A DNA stretch of 64,000 nt from the NCBI GenBank assembly GCA_905116865.2, contig CAJHNH020000721.1, positions 87,782-151,781 of the forward strand, read 5' to 3'. The notes under the pieces were generated by a model, which made no database searches, was not told the origin of the DNA, and worked only from the letters and a program-made list of their open reading frames with translations. The position numbers and the translations under genes are program-made. This DNA comes from Candidula unifasciata. Lineage: Eukaryota; Mollusca; Gastropoda; Stylommatophora; Geomitridae. Shown piece after piece: positions 32,836 to 44,510 of this stretch. Each line of letters opens with the position of its first letter. Position 1 is the stretch's first letter.

Positions 32836-34850
32836 TTTTTTCTGTGTTCACCCTTTAAAGGACAGTTGGCACGGTTTGTGTTATGGTTTACAGATAGACT
32901 GCAGTGTCTGTCTTTCTGCCCAATACATCTGATTTCAGCTTAGCCATAAATCTATCTTCTTTTTAGAGATGCTTGTCAGGAGCCGTGTGTCTATCCTAGG
33001 GTGGCCAAAATATCTGGAGCTGAAAGCAAAGCAACCCCCCATCCCACCCAACAGTTCTAGAATTTATTATAATTACTATTTATGCATTTTAAAAACAATA
33101 TAATAAAAAGACCTGTAAATTGTATAAACCATTACTATTAATAAATATTAAAATCCCTTGATGACTTATGAAATGTTTATGCCCTTTCCTGGCCCATCCT
33201 TCATTATAGAGTTCAGGACTGTCTCAAAATCAAGAATTATCTATCAGGAGAATTAGTCTTTTTGAGAAGAGTTTTATTCTTTACTTTATTATAATTTTTT
33301 TTGTTTACAGTTCACTTGTATCAACAGGATGACTTCATTGTCGTGACACTCAAGCAAAATATTTCACTTGTCCATACAGTGTTCATTGTGGAATAAACAC
33401 TTTCCACAGGGGTTGATGCCAGTCAAACATAACTCTATTTCCACAGTTTTACGATGGATGTTATACATAATTGTTCCTCTTCTTATTAAATACTTGCACG
33501 CATCTGCCTGCCACACAAAGCACTTTGTCTTTCTAGAATCTGTGTTATGATTTCTTTTGCATGTTGCCACAGTCTTGCTTCTTCTTCTGAACTTGAGATA
33601 TTAGCTTTCACTAATTTATTATAAATAGTTGAAATGCTGGCTTGAATTTTATAGCAGTTAGGTACAACCTGGAGAAGAACATACTAAAATGTATCTGCTC
33701 TGCCCAGTTTCCCCATTTGTTAAGATATTCCAAGCTGGAGTTATAGAATCAAATAGAATCAATCATGTAAAAAAACATGCTTCTTTTAATATTGCCAGAG
33801 TATTCAAAAGAGACCAGGTGGTTTGAAACCTTTGATGTGACAAGCTGTTGTTCTTGCTTTCCTTTCAACTTCTTTAATATCGAAATGTGAGATTAAACCT
33901 CTGTTGCCGACATATCATTCTTCTCTGTTTACACTGTTTCTTCAAATACTTGAATTTGATCAATGACAAACTGTAGGTACAGCTGAAAACAGAGGTCACT
34001 AGTTTTTAAAAAAAAAATTCTTTCTGCAGATCTTCATTGAAACTACAGGTGCGTTTTCCGGGACCATTCTAACCATTATCTCAGTTACTGCTGCTTTACA
34101 TTGCACTGCTTACACTAAAATAATAGAATAATGCATATTTAAGCTGGGTTTAATTTCTCACTCAAGAGTGGTATTAAAACTCAAACCATTGTCGGCAAGA
34201 AGTAAACAAAACAATATGGAAAAAATACATGCATCAATGAAAATTCCCATCAGCACATGTCGAGCATTAAAAGTATCTAAAGACTATGAAATCTTAAAAC
34301 GTTTTCAGATGTAACAATAAGCATATTTGATTCTCATATTATTTGTAGTTTCTTTATCATGTGTGACAATTTGAATTTTTCTGGAGTACCAACAAGTTGG
34401 CCGAGGCACACCTAAACCATGGGACTGTTGTGAACGTCACCCTAGTCCAATGTTTCCCAGAGTGGAGGCTATTGCTCCCTGGGGGTGCTTGGAATGTGCT
34501 GAATTTCTGTTGTGAAGAACATTTTGTTTATCCCCAGCAATTTTTCTTGCTTGAACTCTTATCTGAATATGCAGAATTTCTAATAATTACAATTTCTTAG
34601 GTCTCTGGTGAGTTCTTTTAATCATGTCTGCACTGTATTAACCACATCAACCATCAGATTCCAGTTGATCTACAAAGATAATAGTTTAGCATCATATACC
34701 ATAATTTTGAAAATTGTTGTTTACTTAAATCTAAGGTTTTCAGCTAATCAGAGTTATAAATTCTAACTGCAGACAGTAGAGTAAATAAAGTTATGAACTT
34801 GTCTGACGATGATAATTCTTGATTTCATGTTCCGCTTTGTTGACAATTCT
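32836..34850. other. AT-rich intergenic or Rab9 upstream region
   Basis: No gene or element that I can name. An ORF at 33364-33570 (minus) has a small Cys cluster (NPCGKCLFHNEHC) but no support. The segment right before the Rab9 start, TTGTTGACAATTCTAG ending at 34853, looks like a splice acceptor, so a noncoding first Rab9 exon probably lies upstream. Confidence 0.45.
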
Positions 34851-34891
34851 AGATGTTGTGTTAGTGCTGCAACCAGGAAGTGAGTCGGACC

Positions 34892-35041
34892 ATGTCAGGG
34901 CAGACAAAGCTTTTGAAAGTGGTGCTCATCGGAGATGGTGGAGTTGGGAAAAGTTCGCTGATGAACAGGTTCGTCAGCAACAAGTTTGATACTCAGCCTT
35001 ACCACACCATCGGCGTGGAGTTCCTCAACAAGGATGTGACA
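34892..35041 (+). CDS. RAB9: Rab9 coding exon 1
   Basis: 150 nt, 50 codons: start, MSGQTKLLKVVLIGDGGVGK, SSLMNRFVSNKFDTQ and ending GVEFLNKDVT. Donor GTGAGT at 35042, phase 0. The probable 5' UTR exon part begins after the acceptor-like TTCTAG ending at 34853. Confidence 0.95.
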
Positions 35042-37538
35042 GTGAGTAGAATTTAGTTCAACTGTCGTAAATAGCTGCTCATTTCAGGATCTGATGTCCT
35101 GTTGTGGGACTAAGCTTGTGTAGTACTGCCACATAGGTAGTGGGCGTAATCACAAATGTCACGAGTGTTTGTTAGGAGCAGCTGTCCTGTTCTGTAAGTC
35201 GACACTGATGAAACCCATCAGAAGGGGAAAGCATGGTCCAGAGGATTTTTTTCTGACATTCAAGTTGCTTGGTTCAGTCCTAGCCTAAAGGAGGGGAAAA
35301 AAGGGAGGGGGGGGGGGTTCACAAAGTCACTGGTTTCTAGTAATACCGCATGTCCTCTGGCTGGTCCTTAAAGGGATCAACAACAGTCTTACTGCTGCTT
35401 TGTTTTTGTTGCATGCTGGCTCTGTTTCTAACACATGAATTTCTGAAGATGTTAAGTCGTCCCAAGAGAGACTCTGCAGAAGTTGTTCAGCTTGTTCCAT
35501 TTGTTGTCAAAAGTCTTGTCATTCTGTATTCTCTTAATTTATTTACATCTTGAGTGGTTTTTATGCCTTGATTTTATTTTCTCCTCCACTTCTATTCCTC
35601 TCTCTCTCAGCTCATGAGTCCTTCTGTATCTTAACAAAAGCTTACCAAGTCTCAGCATTTTTGATCTAAGTAGTTATGAGCCGAACTATGGGGATGACCT
35701 TTAAATCCTCACAGTTATAATGTAACTGATCCCTGTGTAAAACTGAGTCACAGGAATGGTGTCATTTAGACAATAATAGTTCAGCAGTTATACCAGGGAA
35801 AGTCATTAAGTAAAGGCAGTTAATCCTAGTCTGCATGGAACAGTATGCAGAGGAAAACATATTATTTCAGGACCCACAAAGGCCCCTTTGCAATACTCAT
35901 AGTATGTCTCATGACGGTTTAGCAGAATGCATATGAGCAACGGCTCATACAAGATGGTCACAGCACTGCTAACATACACCGTAGAAGAGCAATGAGATGC
36001 TGTTTGTTTTTATAGACCTGCCTCCACACGGCTGTGCACAGTGGAACCACTACATGCTGTGGTTTAAAGTTTTGAAACATCATTGCTCTGTTTATTCATG
36101 TCCATCCTGTTAGAATAAATAAAATAACCATTTCGTCTCCATCTTCTCTTTCTCCTCTTCCCTTATTTTTCTCCTCCTCCTTTTCTTCTTCTTCCTCTTC
36201 TTCACTTCCTCCTCTTCTTCTTATTCTTCTTCTTATTATTATTATAATTAATAGTATTATTATTATTGTTTTTAATTAATGTTATAATAGTCCATACTGT
36301 GTGGTTTTGGTAGCAAATTTTAGTCCAAAGACTTCTTTCTGACGTAGTTTCAGTTATTTCTGACACATGACCTGTCATGCCATGATGTCAGTAATATCAC
36401 TAGGTGACTATACTTCCCACTTTATTCATGTCAATCTTCTTAGAAAATGTACTGACCGCTTTGATTTTCTACGTTATAGAGTTACTTTATGCACGTTATC
36501 CTTGTCTATCTTTTTCTTCTGCGTTCATCTGAAAATGCAATTGTGTTGTGCCCGTTTACATCATGGCTGTGATATTTGCACCTTTCGGCCAACACATACG
36601 ATTTCTGCGGTCATTTCTTGTCCCGGTTAGCCTTCCCGGTATCCTTGTCTTACCATGAACTTCCAATTTCTGACTTTTTAGGTTTTTTAATATCCACTAA
36701 CACTCCATGTTCACATTGTAATGTGTGTTGATTAGTGCTGCTGTTAGGAGCTGGCATGGTATAGTAGCTAGACACTCACCTGGGGATCCAAAAGCCGTGG
36801 GTTCAAATCCAAACAGCTATACTTTTTTTTTAGAAATGACCTCAGCTCCCAAGTCAGCCCAACCTTTGATGGGTACCAGGTGAACATCCTGGAAAGTAAA
36901 GGCAGTTGGCATGATGTTGACTACATCATCCACAAATGCCAGTTGGTCTATGAAATATAGGTCTATCTCTCTATGCCCAGTATGCCAAAAGCATGTAAAA
37001 GGGTCCCTTTTATTTATGTTACATGTTTATAAAATTGACACTAATATGCTCTGATGTTTGTTTTGTGACCCACTTGTAGGTCGACGGTCAGAACTACACT
37101 TTGCAGATATGGGACACTGCAGGCCAGGAGAGGTTCCGGTCACTGAGGACCCCATTCTATCGAGGCGCTGACATTTGTTTGCTGACTTTTGCCGTCAATG
37201 ATAGAAAGAGTTTTGACAACCTGTCCTCCTGGAAAAAAGAGTTCCTATATTATGCTGATATTCACGAAGGAGCTGTTTTCCCATTTGTAATTCTCGGAAA
37301 CAAAGTTGATATGCCAGGCCGGGCGGTTGAAGAGGACCTGGTTCGAGCGTGGTGTGATTGTAACGGAAATGTACCATATTTTGAAACCAGTGCGAAAGAT
37401 TCCACTAATGTAGAACTGGCATTTGTTTCTGCCGTTTCGAGGCTGCGGGAGTTGGAAGACCAGCTTGACCACCGACCTCTCCAAGTAAAGACGGTCAAGT
37501 TAAATCAATCATCATCATCAGATTCAAGCTGTTGTTAA
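34892..37538 (+). CDS. RAB9: Rab9-type small GTPase (two coding exons)
   Basis: Complete 202-codon Rab GTPase, exons 34892-35041 and 37080-37538. Human Rab9A is 201 residues. G1 loop GDGGVGKSS (14-22), switch I with FDTQPYHTIGVEF (32-44), DTAGQ (62-66) with the catalytic Gln at 66 exactly as in Rab9, NKVD (124-127), ETSAK (152-156) and a C-terminal CC (201-202) for double geranylgeranylation. HTIGVEFLNKD and SLRTPFYRG are Rab9-specific words. Rab9 works on late endosomes in mannose-6-phosphate receptor recycling to the trans-Golgi. The start codon has a fair Kozak context (GGACCATGT). The gene is intact with no frameshift. Confidence 0.96.
36135..36275. repeat. CTT/ATT-rich low-complexity tract
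   Basis: Pyrimidine-rich CTTCTT repeats passing into ATTATT repeats inside the Rab9 intron. Confidence 0.85.
36755..36968 (+). mobile_element. tRNA-derived SINE, family B, copy 2
   Basis: Head GGTATAGTAGCTAGACACTC and GTGGGTTCAAATCC (good B-box), then the same body as 21797-22015: TGATGGGTACCAGGTGAACA, GGAAAGTAAAGGCAGTTGGC and TTGGTCTATGAAATATAGG. Its B-box is closer to the consensus than that of copy 1. Confidence 0.9.
37080..37538 (+). CDS. RAB9: Rab9 coding exon 2
   Basis: 459 nt including TAA at 37536-37538. It begins VDGQNYTLQIWDTAGQERF and carries the guanine-specificity motifs and the SSSSDSSCC tail. The serine run before the prenylated CC is encoded by a TCA repeat. Confidence 0.96.
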   Translation, partial: VDGQNYTLQIWDTAGQERFRSLRTPFYRGADICLLTFAVNDRKSFDNLSSWKKEFLYYADIHEGAVFPFVILGNKVDMPGRAVEEDLVRAWCDCNGNVPYFETSAKDSTNVELAFVSAVSRLRELEDQLDHRPLQVKTVKLNQSSSSDSSCC

Positions 37539-37599
37539 TTAGGAGTCATTATGGTTTTGGTCACAAACACTGTTAATATTATTTAAATTATGGAATGAG

Positions 37600-37639
37600 A
37601 GAATCAACACCATTTTCCCATATGTTTGGGAACCGCATT

Positions 37640-37676
<37 letters not shown>

Positions 37677-37915
37677 ATAGACCCACTGCCCCCACAAACA
37701 AGTATGTTAAAAAAAATTGTATTAGTTTTTTTCCCTTTGAAGTCAGAGTACATGTGCCTGAGAGGCGAGGAACCCTCAGTCTGCTTACAAATAAACCAGA
37801 TCTGTGGAGCGGATGTGCAACTCAAAACTCAAGTTCTGGAACAAGACTCATCCAGAAGTGGACAAACAACCAGACTTTTACGCCAAAGTTTACAACCATT
37901 GAATGCTAAGAAGAA
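37600..37915 (+). repeat. dispersed repeat family E, copy 1, with G35 run
   Basis: It matches 38720-39012: GACCCACTGCC, then CAACAAGTATG, a GTACATGTGCCTGAGAGGC-like block, AATAAACCAGATCTGTG and a GAAGAAGAA end. It contains a run of 35 G (37641-37675), which would lie in the Rab9 3' UTR if transcription extends that far. The family is unknown; the GAA tail suggests a retroelement 3' end. Confidence 0.7.
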
Positions 37916-38719
37916 GAATAAGGTCATCATCATCCTGTTGCAGGTATGTTGCTGACCACCAGTCTCATCATGGCCCACCAGAATCCTTTTGAAACCTTGT
38001 GTATATTTTATCCAGTGTTCTATTTCACATTTGTGCTGGTCAGTCTTTGTCCCTTCTCCAGGAACCATTTTACTTTATGACACTGACTTAAATTTTAACT
38101 TTAGAGACAAGATGCTGTTTATAAACCTGTTGTCTCCCTGTTCAGGTCTAATAGAAAGACTATTTCCTGATATTGACATTTGTCTGTGATATCATAATTT
38201 TTTGGGGTAACAGTGAAGTTTGTCCATCACCTTCTTGATGCAAATGACCAGATCTTTGAGTAACAAAGGAACTTCAGCTCCATTGTGACCATGCTTACTC
38301 TCGTTATTTTTATGTGGTTCAGATTTGTTTCACTGACAACATTTCTCTGGTTTTACTAGGCTGCACACCCTTCTGATATAGCTGGTTCCTGGTGATTTTT
38401 TTGGCTGTTTCCCAAGCTAACACTGCTACTGAAAGATGCCCGGTTTAATTCACAAAAAGATATGAGGAGCATAGAAGCTAAACTGTGGTAATTTCCCAGA
38501 ATACCTTCATGAAATGCTTCTAACAGTGGCTGAACTACTAGGAGAAATGAGTGGTTTCAGAGAGACTACTTTGAAGTGGATTCAGGTCTCAGACCTTTGA
38601 GTAATTGTAAATACATAAATGGAAACACAAGCAGAGGGTTTTTAAAGTGTAATTATGATTTCTAGAAATTCTAGGTAATTTAAAAAAAAAATAGTTTATT
38701 TATGTTACTTGAACTGTTA

Positions 38720-39012
38720 AGTTCCCCATGTGGGTTCTGGGGCCCCATTGTGGGGAAAACAAGTATGGACCCACTGCCTTCACAACAAGCATGTCATGGA
38801 AGTCGACCAGTTCGGGCATCCTTTAAAATGAGAGTTTATCTATCTGAGAAGCAAGGGAACCAAGAGTCTGCATACAAATACAGCCATATCTGTGAAACGA
38901 ATGTGCATGCAGCACTCTGGTTCTGGAAAAGACTAAACTCTAGAGATGAATGAACACCAAGCATTTTTTGCGGGAGTTTACTGCTGGTGAACTCGAAGAA
39001 GAAGAACTGTTA
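38720..39012 (+). repeat. dispersed repeat family E, copy 2
   Basis: Second copy, with GGGTTCTGGGGCCCCATTGT in place of the G run, then GGACCCACTGCCTTCACAAC and a GAAGAAGAAG end. Same orientation as copy 1, about 1.1 kb apart. Confidence 0.7.
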
Positions 39013-40895
39013 TGCAAACTGTTTTCTAAAATTTCGATGACTAAACAAACCTACTTTAGACATATTATTAAATGGATAAATAGATTAGCCCTTGTAAAGT
39101 TCATTAAATAAAATGACCTTAAACTAGCCGCTGAATGCTTCTAGAAGCTTAATATCAGTGTGTCACAGACAGTGATTGGAGCCTGTCAGTATCCAGTGTT
39201 ATTTACTAGTGGTTACTTCAAAACTGCCAGTTATTGCCTGTATTTGCCACTTTTGTAGTGCAAGCAGTGGGTCTTTTAGCCTCATGATTTAAGGCTACAT
39301 GGCTAGTGCTATTGCCACAAACTGTGCCAGTTAGGTTTTTATTTTTGCCCATATGGAAATAATTCCATGATCTTTCAGAGGATTTGAACTTGATGGAGGT
39401 TCGTTTTGTATGACTTTGTCCACCGAAACTTCATTGGCGAACATGACAAAGCCTAAGTTCCACTATTTGCCAGTATCTCGGCGGGACTTTTCGTTGATTA
39501 TGATGGTCACTCCGTTTTTTGGCCAGAGCAGCCAAATGACTCACGCAAGTATGTGTCTGCTGCGTCCTGCAAACATTTTATGGGTGGGGGGGGAGAACTT
39601 GGAACAGGAATAGCTGGCCTTTTGGGTGTTTTGGGCATAGCCCTCTTGACTTCCAATGTTGTTTATGGTGTGCGGTCTTACACCCAGTGCGTTTTCCTGG
39701 CTAGCCATCTCCCAGGAAGTAAAGAATGCACACCTCCTTGACTGTTATGGTTTTTGGATCCCTTAGAACGACACAACTCTTGATAGCTCAGCAAATCTTG
39801 AAATGTTCTATAAATAAATTTTATGTGATGTCCGGGGACAGGCCAGCAATGAACAGCTTCCTCAAATATTGATCCTGAGGCTGAGGTCGTAGATGCAGCC
39901 CCATATTGCCATTGATGTCTTTGGTGTCTATGTTACCCGAACAGCCAGGTTGGGATTCCCTTGCTGTCTCCTGGTTCATCATCGATAATATACATCTGAT
40001 CTGGGCAATAGCAGAGCTACTTGATCAAGCTCGGGATCGTCTGCAGATGTTTTAGATGCCTTGAGAAAGACTGTTCTACCTGTATCCAAGCAGCTGCATA
40101 TGTTTTCAGTCTAATTTCAAGAGCTAAATGAGATTCCATAATTGGTTTCCGTCCTGAAATTCTGACATACTATTGTACTGTTTATCGACAATCAGTTAAC
40201 AAGGAAGTTTAAGGAAGTTAAACAATATGCCTCTTTACGTTTTTACCGCCTGTATGTGAACAAGCTGAATCTATTGTCTCTGTAATTACCTAATTGCGCT
40301 GAAGGCCACCTGTTCAGTAGGAGATCATTTAGGAATTTTGTACTCGTTGTTGGCATTACAATTTGGCAGTTTTGTTACACAAATTAACTAGATATCTCTG
40401 GGCTGGGGAAGCAATTATTAATGTACTTGAACAGTCTGTTTTTCATTGCTTTTGATAGCAGGCCATATTTAGTTGTTACAGTAGGGTTCAATTCTTCCTA
40501 TGTTATTACTCAATGAAAGCTTCACCCGGAGCATGGGAGATATTGTTTTAACTAATTAGTTATAGTTAGTACATTAACTCTAGTACTTATCATCAGTTGT
40601 GAAAACCTTAACATTTATGTGTCAGCCAGTGTAGAGAAGATATACGTTGAATGAATGGAGTCGTACATTCATGTAGAGAAGACATTCATTGAATAAATGA
40701 ATTAAGAATTTACATCACTGCCCTCCGGACATTTCCATACATGCTCTATACCGTTCTTCAGCAGTCAGTGAAGAATTTACATGCTAATAGTACCTTTTGC
40801 AACCTGATTAAAAGTCTGCCTGTTTCCCGCAACTATTTGACCTTAACATTTGAAAAGACAATACACAAGTATTATCAACTGTAGCCAGCGTCCAG
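39013..40895. other. intergenic, nothing recognised
   Basis: No gene, RNA or element that I can support apart from the AATAAA signals above. A short piece near 40715-40745 (CTGCCCTCCGGACATTTCC) may be a trace of the LINE-RH 3' end. Confidence 0.45.
39107..39112 (+). promoter_or_regulatory. candidate polyadenylation signal for Rab9
   Basis: AATAAA about 1.6 kb after the Rab9 stop. A second AATAAA is at 39813-39818, followed by TTTTATGTGATGTC. Which one is used cannot be told from sequence. Confidence 0.35.
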
Positions 40896-40901
40896 GGTGG
40901 A

Positions 40902-41836
40902 GATGGCACATCATTTGTGTGTGTAGAGATGGCACATAGTTTTTGTGTATGTGAAAATGGCACATAGTTTTTGTGTGTGTGTGGAGTTGATACATAGTTT
41001 TGTTTGTAAAGAGGTAAATAGTTTTTGTGTGTGGAGATAAGACAAAGTTTTTGGTGGCGATGGCACATAATTTTGTGTGTGTGGAGATGGTACATAGTTT
41101 TTGTGTATGGAGGTGGTACATAGTTTTTTTGTGTATGGAGGTGGTACATAGTTTGTGTGTGTGGATATGGTACATAGTTTTTGTGTATGGAGATGGTACA
41201 TAGTTTTTGTGTATGGAGATGGTACATAGTTTTTGTGTATGGAGGTGGTACATAGTTTGTGTGTGTGCATATGGTACATAGTTTTTGTGTGTGTGGAGAT
41301 GGTACATAGTTTTTGTGTGTGTGGAGATGGTACATAGTTTGTGTGTGTGGATATGGTACATAATTTTTGTGTGTGGAGATGGTACATAGTTTTTTTTTGT
41401 GTGTGTGGATATGGTACATAGTTTTTTTGTGTGTATGGAGATGGTACATAGTTTTTGTGTATGTGGATATGGTACATAGTTTGTGTGTATGGAGATGGTA
41501 CATAGTTTGTGTATGTGGATATGGTACATAGTTTTTGTGTATGTGGATATGGTACATAGTTTTTGTGTATGGAGATGGTACATAGTTTGTGTGTATGGAG
41601 ATGGTACATAGTTTGTGTATGTGGATATGGTACATAGTTTGTGTGTATGGAGATGGTACATAGTTTGTGTATGTGGATATGGTACATAGTTTGTGTGTAT
41701 GGAGATGGTACATAGTTTTGTGTGTGGATATGGTACATAGTTTGTGTGTATGGAGATGGTACATAGTTTGTGTATGTGGATATGGTACATAGTTTGTGTG
41801 TGTGGAGATGGTACATAGTTTGTGTGTGTGGAGATG
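40902..41836. repeat. minisatellite array 1, 26-28 bp unit
   Basis: About 35 units around TACATAGTTTTTGTGTGTGG plus AGATGG, with AGATGG/ATATGG and TTTGTGTATG variants. All three minus frames are open for more than 330 codons (His, Thr, Tyr, Lys-rich), which is a repeat artefact. Confidence 0.95.
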
Positions 41837-42124
41837 GTTGTGTGCAATATATGGGTATATGAAAGGGGAGTTCATTATTGAACGTAAACACTTGGTGCGG
41901 TACAGGACACATTTAACGCAATGTGAAGAGAGAGAAAAACGGTTGGCTCCAAGTCCCCGGAGAGAAAGGATGCGGTGATGTAGGTTCTAGTCTGGGTGTT
42001 GCCAGACTAGTCCTGCACACCCGCATGTTACGCTGGCGTTAGGCATACAGGCTATCGGCGAGAGATGCCGCAGAGGCCCGGCCAGCGTGACAGAAGCTCG
42101 TGTGGTGAGATGGGAGATCTCAAG

Positions 42125-42322
42125 TAAACGTAAGTGAATCACGGACAGTTGGTAGAATAGTGAACAAATTTTTTTTGGGAAGCTGTGGAGATGTGGTTTT
42201 ATAGAGGAATGGTGAGAATACACAAGTTAGTGTGTGTATTGTGTATAACTTGTGTTATTGAATACAAGATAGACTGCAAGACCACATCAACAGGTTAAAC
42301 TCAGCATGCAGTAAAAACATGA
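42125..42322 (+). repeat. 198-bp filler copied from (or shared with) 48714-48911
   Basis: The segment from TAAACGTAAGTGAATCACGG to GCAGTAAAAACATGA matches 48714-48911 base for base except a few positions, at a constant offset of 6589. At 48.7 kb it continues into LINE coding sequence; here it is cut off at both ends by array sequence. Confidence 0.92.
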
Positions 42323-43246
42323 TGGCACATCATTTGTGTGTGTAGAGATGGCACATAGTTTTTGTGTATGTGAAAATGGCACATAGTTTTTGTGTGTGTG
42401 TGGAGTTGATACATAGTTTTGTTTGTAAAGAGGTAAATAGTTTTTGTGTGTGGAGATAAGACAAAGTTTTTGGTGGCGATGGCACATAATTTTGTGTGTG
42501 TGGAGATGGTACATAGTTTTTGTGTATGGAGGTGGTACATAGTTTTTGTGTATGGAGGTGGTACATAGTTTGTGTGTGTGTATATGGTACATAGTTTTTG
42601 TGTATGGAGATGGTACATAGTTTTTGTGTATGGAGATGGTACATAGTTTTTGTGTATGGAGGTGGTACATAGTTTGTGTGTGTGGATATGGTACATAGTT
42701 TTTGTGTGTGTGGAGATGGTACATAGTTTTTGTGTGTGTGGAGATGGTACATAGTTTGTGTGTGTGGATATGGTACATAGTTTTTGTGTGTGGAGATGGT
42801 ACATAGTTTTTGTGTGTGTGGATATGGTACATAGTTTTTGTGTGTATGGAGATGGTACATAGTTTTTGTGTATGTGGATATGGTACATAGTTTGTGTGTA
42901 TGGAGATGGTACATAGTTTGTGTATGTGGATATGGTACATAGTTTTTGTGTATGTGGATATGGTACATAGTTTTTGTGTATGGAGATGGTACATAGTTTG
43001 TGTGTATGGAGATGGTACATAGTTTGTGTATGTGGATATGGTACATAGTTTGTGTGTATGGAGATGGTACATAGTTTGTGTATGTGGATATGGTACATAG
43101 TTTGTGTGTATGGAGATGGTACATAGTTTTTGTGTGTGGATATGGTACATAGTTTGTGTATGGAGATGGTACATAGTTTGTGTATGTGGATATGGTACAT
43201 AGTTTGTGTGTGTGGAGATGGTACATAGTTTGTGTGTGTGGAGATG
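42323..43246. repeat. minisatellite array 2 (duplicate of array 1)
   Basis: Same 26-28 bp units in the same order as array 1, with small unit losses (for example near 43085-43160). Confidence 0.95.
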
Positions 43247-43535
43247 GTTGTGTGCAATATATGGGTATATGAAAGGGGAGTTCATTATTGAACGTAAACA
43301 CTTGGTGCGGTACAGGACACATTTAACGCAATGTGAAGAGAGAGAAAAACGGTTGGCTCCAAGTCCCCGGAGAGAAAGGATGCGGTGATGTAGGTTCTAG
43401 TCTGGGTGTTGCCAGACTAGTCCTGCACACCCGCATGTTACGCTGGCGTTAGGCATACAGGCTATCGGCGAGAGATGCCGCAGAGGCCCGGCCAGCGTGA
43501 CAGAAGCTCGTGTGGTGAGATGGGAGATCTCAAGT

Positions 43536-43965
43536 ACGTGTCAGGCCGCAGACGGAAGGTCTGGATAGTTTCACAAGGTATTGTGCATCGGCCTGTATGA
43601 TCTTTCTAGTGACAGTGTACCCAAGGGATGGATGTCATAGAGACAGACACGTACTCACGAGCAGTGGGTTTGCACGAGCAGGTAATGTTTCCTCGTTGTT
43701 AACCACGGAACAGGGTGGCAGTAGAAGTAGCCCAGAGCGTCTGGAGTGTGTGTAGCCTTGCCAGTAGGAATGACTGTGGCAGTATAGAAATTCATGTGGA
43801 TTCATTGTCTTGGTTTTGAAATACATTAATTATATTTTGACATTCAACATGTATCCAGCGTCCTTTATTGCTGTTGGGCGGGAGTGGTGACTTTGATCTG
43901 TAACACTATTAAGCATACCTGGATACTTGGCAAGTGTGCGGTGCATCAAGCGAGCATTTCGCACG
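43536..43965. other. unique segment between arrays
   Basis: Nonrepetitive DNA between arrays 2 and 3. It starts TGTCAGGCCGCAG (43538) and contains TGTAACA (about 43899-43905), LTR-like ends, but no matching target duplication. No coding sequence. Confidence 0.4.
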
Positions 43966-43966
43966 C

Positions 43967-44510
43967 GTCAGAGATGGTACATAGTTTTCGTGTGTGTGGA
44001 GATGGTATATAGTTTTTGTGTGTGGAGATGGTACATAGTTTTTGTGTGTGTGGAGATGGTACATAGTTTTTGTGTGTGTAGAGATGGTACATAGTTTTTG
44101 TGTGTGTGGAGATGGTACATAGTTTTTGTGTGTGGAGATGGTACATAGTTTTTGTGTGTGGAGATGGTACATAGTTTTTGTGTGTGGAGATGGTACATAG
44201 TTTTTGTGTGTGGAGATGGTACATAGTTTTTGTGTGTGGAGATGGTACATAGTTTTTGTGTGTGTAGAGATGGTACATAGTTTTTGTGTGTGTAGAGATG
44301 GTACATAGTTTTTGTGTGTGTGGAGATGGTACATAGTTTTTGTGTGTGGAGATGGTACATAGTTTTTGTGTGTGTGGAGATGGTACATAGTTTTTGTGTG
44401 TGTAGAGATGGTACATAGTTTTTGTGTGTGTAGAGATGGTACATAGTTTTGTGTGTGTGTGGAAATGGTACATAGTTTTTGTGTATTGTGTGGAGATGGT
44501 ACATATTTCA
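43967..44510. repeat. minisatellite array 3, 26-28 bp unit
   Basis: About 20 units, more uniform than arrays 1 and 2 (mostly TTTTTGTGTGTGGAGATGG), lacking the ATATGG and GTATG variants. Confidence 0.95.

Larger units (their letters stand above)
35042..37079. other. Rab9 intron (2.0 kb)
   Basis: Donor GTGAGT, acceptor CTTGTAG at 37073-37079. It contains a G11 run near 35309, a TTC/ATT-rich tract at 36135-36275 and a family B SINE at 36755-36968. No coding sequence. Confidence 0.85.
40902..43535. repeat. 1.4-kb segmental tandem duplication
   Basis: 40902-42124 and 42321-43534 are near-identical, including array 1/array 2 and the nonrepetitive 41837-42124 / 43247-43534 segment (GGTTGTGTGCAATATATGGG to GGAGATCTCAAGTA). 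Offset is 1419 at the start and 1410 at the end. Between the two copies is a 198-bp filler (42125-42322). Confidence 0.93.

Noticed and set aside
33364..33570. Minus ORF with a CGKCLFHNEHC cluster
   Set aside because: Too short, no splice support, no family match that I can defend.
43538..43905. Solo LTR starting TGTCAGG and ending TGTAACA
   Set aside because: TG...CA ends are present but the 5-bp flanks do not match and no internal retrovirus-like genes or second LTR are visible.
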